Assembly (NCBI GenBank): GCA_031282485.1
Contig: JAITDQ010000149.1
Span: forward strand, 1 to 12,756
DNA from: Tannerella sp.
GTDB taxonomy: Bacteria > Bacteroidota > Bacteroidia > Bacteroidales > Tannerellaceae
Reading direction: 5' to 3'
Length of the DNA: 12,756 nt
The first letter of the stretch is position 1. The number at the start of each line of letters is the position of its first letter. Under the pieces are notes generated by a model. The model was not told where the DNA came from, searched no databases, and worked only from the letters and a program-made list of their open reading frames with translations. Below, piece after piece: positions 10,122 through 12,756 of the stretch. The translations under genes and the position numbers were made by a program.

Positions 10122-12266
10122 ATGAGACCTGACTTTAAAAATATAGATATAAAATCCGGTTTTGCCGCTTTGAATGTGACGGAATGGAGCCGGTCAAAAG
10201 GCATCGAAGCCGGCTGGAACACGCCTGAACAGATACAGGTAAAATCCGTTTATACGAAAGATGACCTCGAAGGAATGGAACATCTTCATTACGCTGCCGG
10301 TATTCCGCCCTATCTGCGCGGCCCTTACAGCGGCATGTACGTTACACGTCCGTGGACAATCCGTCAGTACGCCGGATTCTCTACCGCCGAAGAATCCAAT
10401 GCGTTTTATCGCCGTAATCTGGCATCCGGCCAAAAAGGTCTGTCCGTAGCGTTCGACCTTCCGACACACCGCGGTTATAATGCCGATAATCCCCGCGTAG
10501 TGGGCGACGTAGGAAAAGCCGGCGTGTCAATCTGTTCGCTCGAAGACATGAAAGTACTGTTCGACGGAATACCGTTGAACCAGATGTCCGTTTCCATGAC
10601 GATGAACGGCGCCGTCCTACCCGTCCTTGCGTTTTATATCAATGCAGGCCTGGAGCAGGGCGCCAAACTCGAAGAAATGGCGGGAACCATTCAGAACGAC
10701 ATCCTGAAAGAATTCATGGTGCGTAACACGTATATTTATCCGCCCGAATTTTCGATGAAGATCATTGCGGATATTTTCGAATATACATCCCAAAAGATGC
10801 CCAAGTTCAACTCGATTTCCATTTCGGGCTACCACATGCAGGAAGCCGGAGCCACGGCCGACATCGAAATGGCGTATACGCTTTGCGACGGAATGGAATA
10901 CCTTCGCGCCGGAATAAACGCAGGCATTGACGTCGACGCTTTCGCACCGCGCCTGTCGTTCTTCTGGGCAATCGGCATGAACCATTTTATGGAGATTGCC
11001 AAGATGCGTGCGGCGCGTATGCTGTGGGCGAAGATCGTTAAAAGTTTCGGCGCAAAAAATCCGAAGTCGCTGGCTTTGCGTACACACAGTCAGACGTCGG
11101 GCTGGTCGCTTACGGAACAGGATCCCTTTAACAACGTCGGACGTACCTGTATCGAAGCAATGGCTGCCACGCTGGGACACACACAATCGCTGCATACAAA
11201 CGCGCTGGATGAAGCAATCGCTCTGCCGACCGACTTTTCCGCACGTATCGCGCGTAACACGCAGATTTATATTCAGGAAGAAACGCAGATATGCAGACAG
11301 ATTGACCCCTGGGCAGGTTCCTATTATGTGGAAACGCTTACGAATGAGCTTGTGCATAAAGGCTGGGCGTTGATACAGGAGATTGAAAGCATGGGCGGCA
11401 TGGCCAAAGCCATTGAAACGGGTCTTCCGAAAATGCGTATCGAAGAAGCGGCCGCACGCACGCAAGCCCGTATTGATTCGGGTGTTCAGACAATCGTCGG
11501 CGTAAACAGGTATCGCCTGGAAAAAGAAGATCCGATTGATATTCTGGAGATCGACAATACGGCTGTCCGTGAACAGCAGATTCAACGTTTAAAAGATTTG
11601 CGTGCCGGCCGTGACGAAGAAGCCGTAAAAAAAGCGCTGGCCGACATCACGGAATGTGCGCGTACGAAGCAAGGCAACTTGCTCGATTTAGCCGTTAAAG
11701 CGGCAGGACTTCGCGCTTCGCTGGGAGAAATTTCGGACGCCTGCGAAGAAGTATCGGGACGTTATAAAGCAATCATTAGAACAATAGCAGGAGTGTATTC
11801 ATCAGAAACAAAAAACGACAGCGACTTTAAAATGGCCGTAGAACTGGCCGAAAAGTTTGCTAAGAAGGAAGGCCGCCAGCCCCGTATCATGATAGCTAAA
11901 ATGGGACAGGACGGTCACGACCGTGGCGCCAAGGTGGTAGCAACGGGATATGCCGATTGCGGATTCGATGTGGATATGGGACCCTTGTTCCAGACACCCG
12001 AAGAAGCCGCCCGTCAGGCCGTTGAAAACGATGTTCACATATTAGGCGTATCTTCTCTTGCGGCAGGTCACAAAACACTTGTGCCGCAGGTGATAGCCGA
12101 ACTGAAAAGACTGGGACGTCCCGATATCGTAGTGATAGCAGGCGGCGTCATTCCCGCACAGGATTATGATTTCCTCTACAAGGCAGGTGTGGCGGCCATT
12201 TACGGCCCCGGTACATCCGTGGCCAAAGCCGCCTGCCAGATGCTCGAAATGTTGTTGGCGGAATAA
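10122..12266 (+). CDS. mutB: Methylmalonyl-CoA mutase large (catalytic) subunit
   Basis: A 714-residue adenosylcobalamin-dependent enzyme (EC 5.4.99.2) that rearranges succinyl-CoA and methylmalonyl-CoA by a radical mechanism in the cytoplasm; in Bacteroidales it serves propionate formation. The N-terminal TIM barrel has [12 protein letters not shown] (catalytic tyrosine Y83), [21 protein letters not shown] (R201, CoA/substrate carboxylate) and SGYHMQEAG (H238). The C-terminal B12 domain has [13 protein letters not shown], with the DxHxxG motif at 597-602 and cobalt-ligand H599, then GVSSLAAGH and VIAGGVIP, and ends near GPGTSV. Everything expected is intact and the length is standard. I chose the ATG at 10122 ([10 protein letters not shown]); a TTG at 10113 overlapping the mutA stop would add only three residues. 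It is co-transcribed with mutA, and a strong terminator follows 24 bases after the stop. The accessory GTPase (MeaB/ArgK) and epimerase are not in the window. Confidence 0.97.
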   Translation: MRPDFKNIDIKSGFAALNVTEWSRSKGIEAGWNTPEQIQVKSVYTKDDLEGMEHLHYAAGIPPYLRGPYSGMYVTRPWTIRQYAGFSTAEESNAFYRRNLASGQKGLSVAFDLPTHRGYNADNPRVVGDVGKAGVSICSLEDMKVLFDGIPLNQMSVSMTMNGAVLPVLAFYINAGLEQGAKLEEMAGTIQNDILKEFMVRNTYIYPPEFSMKIIADIFEYTSQKMPKFNSISISGYHMQEAGATADIEMAYTLCDGMEYLRAGINAGIDVDAFAPRLSFFWAIGMNHFMEIAKMRAARMLWAKIVKSFGAKNPKSLALRTHSQTSGWSLTEQDPFNNVGRTCIEAMAATLGHTQSLHTNALDEAIALPTDFSARIARNTQIYIQEETQICRQIDPWAGSYYVETLTNELVHKGWALIQEIESMGGMAKAIETGLPKMRIEEAAARTQARIDSGVQTIVGVNRYRLEKEDPIDILEIDNTAVREQQIQRLKDLRAGRDEEAVKKALADITECARTKQGNLLDLAVKAAGLRASLGEISDACEEVSGRYKAIIRTIAGVYSSETKNDSDFKMAVELAEKFAKKEGRQPRIMIAKMGQDGHDRGAKVVATGYADCGFDVDMGPLFQTPEEAARQAVENDVHILGVSSLAAGHKTLVPQVIAELKRLGRPDIVVIAGGVIPAQDYDFLYKAGVAAIYGPGTSVAKAACQMLEMLLAE

Positions 12267-12290
12267 CGGTTCTCATACGGGCTAAACTTG

Positions 12291-12330
12291 AAGCGACCGT
12301 CCGCCGTTTGTTTGCGGACAGTCGCTTTTT
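12291..12330 (+). terminator. Intrinsic terminator of the mutAB transcript
   Basis: AAGCGACCGTCCGC (12291-12304) pairs with GCGGACAGTCGCTT (12314-12327) with a single C/A mismatch, around a 9-base loop, and the right arm continues into a run of Ts to 12330. This is a GC-rich 14-position stem followed by U-run, a textbook rho-independent terminator. Confidence 0.9.
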
Positions 12331-12376
12331 CTGCGTGCGCCGGATAAAAATTCCTGTCCGGTTCGGTTCAAAGATG

Positions 12377-12407
12377 TTGGATAATTCGAAAATTTGATTT
12401 ATTTTTG
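12377..12407 (+). promoter_or_regulatory. Promoter of crcB
   Basis: TATTTTTG at 12400-12407 matches TAnnTTTG; TTGG at 12377-12380, 19 bases upstream, fits the -33 spacing but is one base off TTTG. Transcription would start near 12414, giving a leader of about 53 bases before the crcB ATG. Confidence 0.5.
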
Positions 12408-12466
12408 CCTCCATAACAGGCGATAGGTTTTATTTCGCATGAAAAACTTTAGTTATTTGTTCAATT

Positions 12467-12756
12467 ATGATAAAGGAAATGTTGTTAGTCGGTTTGGGAG
12501 GAGGCGCAGGGAGTATCCTGCGGTATTTAAGTTCCGTTTGTTCGGGTAAGATATTCCATGTGAATTTCCCGGCAGGGACTTTTTTTGTAAATATTCTCGG
12601 ATGTTTTATTATAGGACTGTTAATCGGCCTTATTGAGCATCGGCAAATGCTGAATGTGAATTACAGGCTTTTGTTTATGACAGGGTTTTGTGGAGGTTTC
12701 ACAACATTTTCCGCCTTTTCGGCCGAAAGTCTGAAACTGTTCGAATCCGGTAATTC
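12467..12756 (+). CDS. crcB: CrcB/Fluc-family fluoride channel, C-terminus beyond the window
   Basis: The first 96 codons of a CrcB (Fluc) protein, a small dual-topology membrane channel that exports fluoride and protects enolase and pyrophosphatase. Visible family motifs are the N-terminal glycine-rich GGGAGSILRY, the second-helix GTFFVNILGCFIIGLLIG, and GFCGGFTTFSAFSAE, which includes the TTFS segment lining the pore and the phenylalanine box. Usual length is about 125 residues, so roughly 30 are missing at the right edge. Hydrophobic helices fall at about 4-20, 35-57 and 67-85. The start ATG at 12467 puts the glycine motif at the normal distance from the N-terminus; an ATG at 12439 is out of frame. 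It follows the mutAB terminator and has its own promoter-like box, so it is a separate unit from mutAB. Confidence 0.9.
   Translation, partial: MIKEMLLVGLGGGAGSILRYLSSVCSGKIFHVNFPAGTFFVNILGCFIIGLLIGLIEHRQMLNVNYRLLFMTGFCGGFTTFSAFSAESLKLFESGN

Noticed and set aside
10617..11585. A minus-strand open frame of more than 300 codons inside mutB.
   Set aside because: It lies entirely opposite an intact, strongly conserved mutB, has no family motif, and is explained by the lack of certain codons in mutB's GC-moderate sequence.
12340..12361. Inverted CCGGA/TCCGG after the mutAB terminator.
   Set aside because: Only five pairs with a 12-base loop and no T-run; not distinguishable from chance.
12439..12567. 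ATG in front of crcB opening a frame (MKNFSYLFNY...).
   Set aside because: It is out of frame with the CrcB motifs and overlaps the start of crcB; no family resemblance is seen.

Overview
The window looks like a chromosomal segment of a Bacteroidales bacterium (Bacteroidetes). Four observations point there: promoter-like TAnnTTTG (-7) boxes in front of most genes, the near absence of Shine-Dalgarno sequences, a heterodimeric methylmalonyl-CoA mutase (mutA-mutB) of the kind Bacteroidetes use to make propionate, and an HU-CCDC81/SPOR membrane protein, an architecture I know from this phylum. No rRNA, tRNA or CRISPR array was seen.

Layout. At 1-353 (minus strand) lies the 5' part of an IS110-family (DEDD) transposase that runs off the window; its reading frame has no normal start codon. 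At 502-1112 (plus) is a compact two-gene unit: a PIN-domain ribonuclease-like toxin, then a 52-residue charged protein that overlaps it by ATGA and is a likely antitoxin. Together these form a small accessory patch. At 1126-3153 (minus) is a housekeeping-type ABC-F ATPase. It diverges from a secreted GH2 beta-galactosidase (3285-6656, plus), and two promoters of good consensus interleave in the 131-bp gap between them. An AT-rich inverted repeat over the galactosidase stop codon and a stronger hairpin just after it close that transcript. Next come a single-pass HU-like/SPOR protein (6834-8087), mutA (8194-10116) and mutB (10122-12266), followed by a clear intrinsic terminator. The window ends inside a crcB fluoride-channel gene (12467 onward) with its own promoter-like box.

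How the genes work together. MutA and MutB form the coenzyme-B12-dependent mutase interconverting succinyl-CoA and methylmalonyl-CoA. MutB keeps the catalytic and B12-binding residues; MutA has lost them but carries two cysteine clusters absent from MutB. The PIN protein and its small downstream neighbour form a plausible toxin-antitoxin pair with the toxin gene first. The other genes look like independent units.

I see no multi-gene system that is clearly new. The items most worth following up are the cysteine clusters in MutA, the toxin-first PIN pair next to an IS110 end, the damaged or non-canonical start of that transposase, and the HU/SPOR transmembrane protein with its expanding repeat linker.
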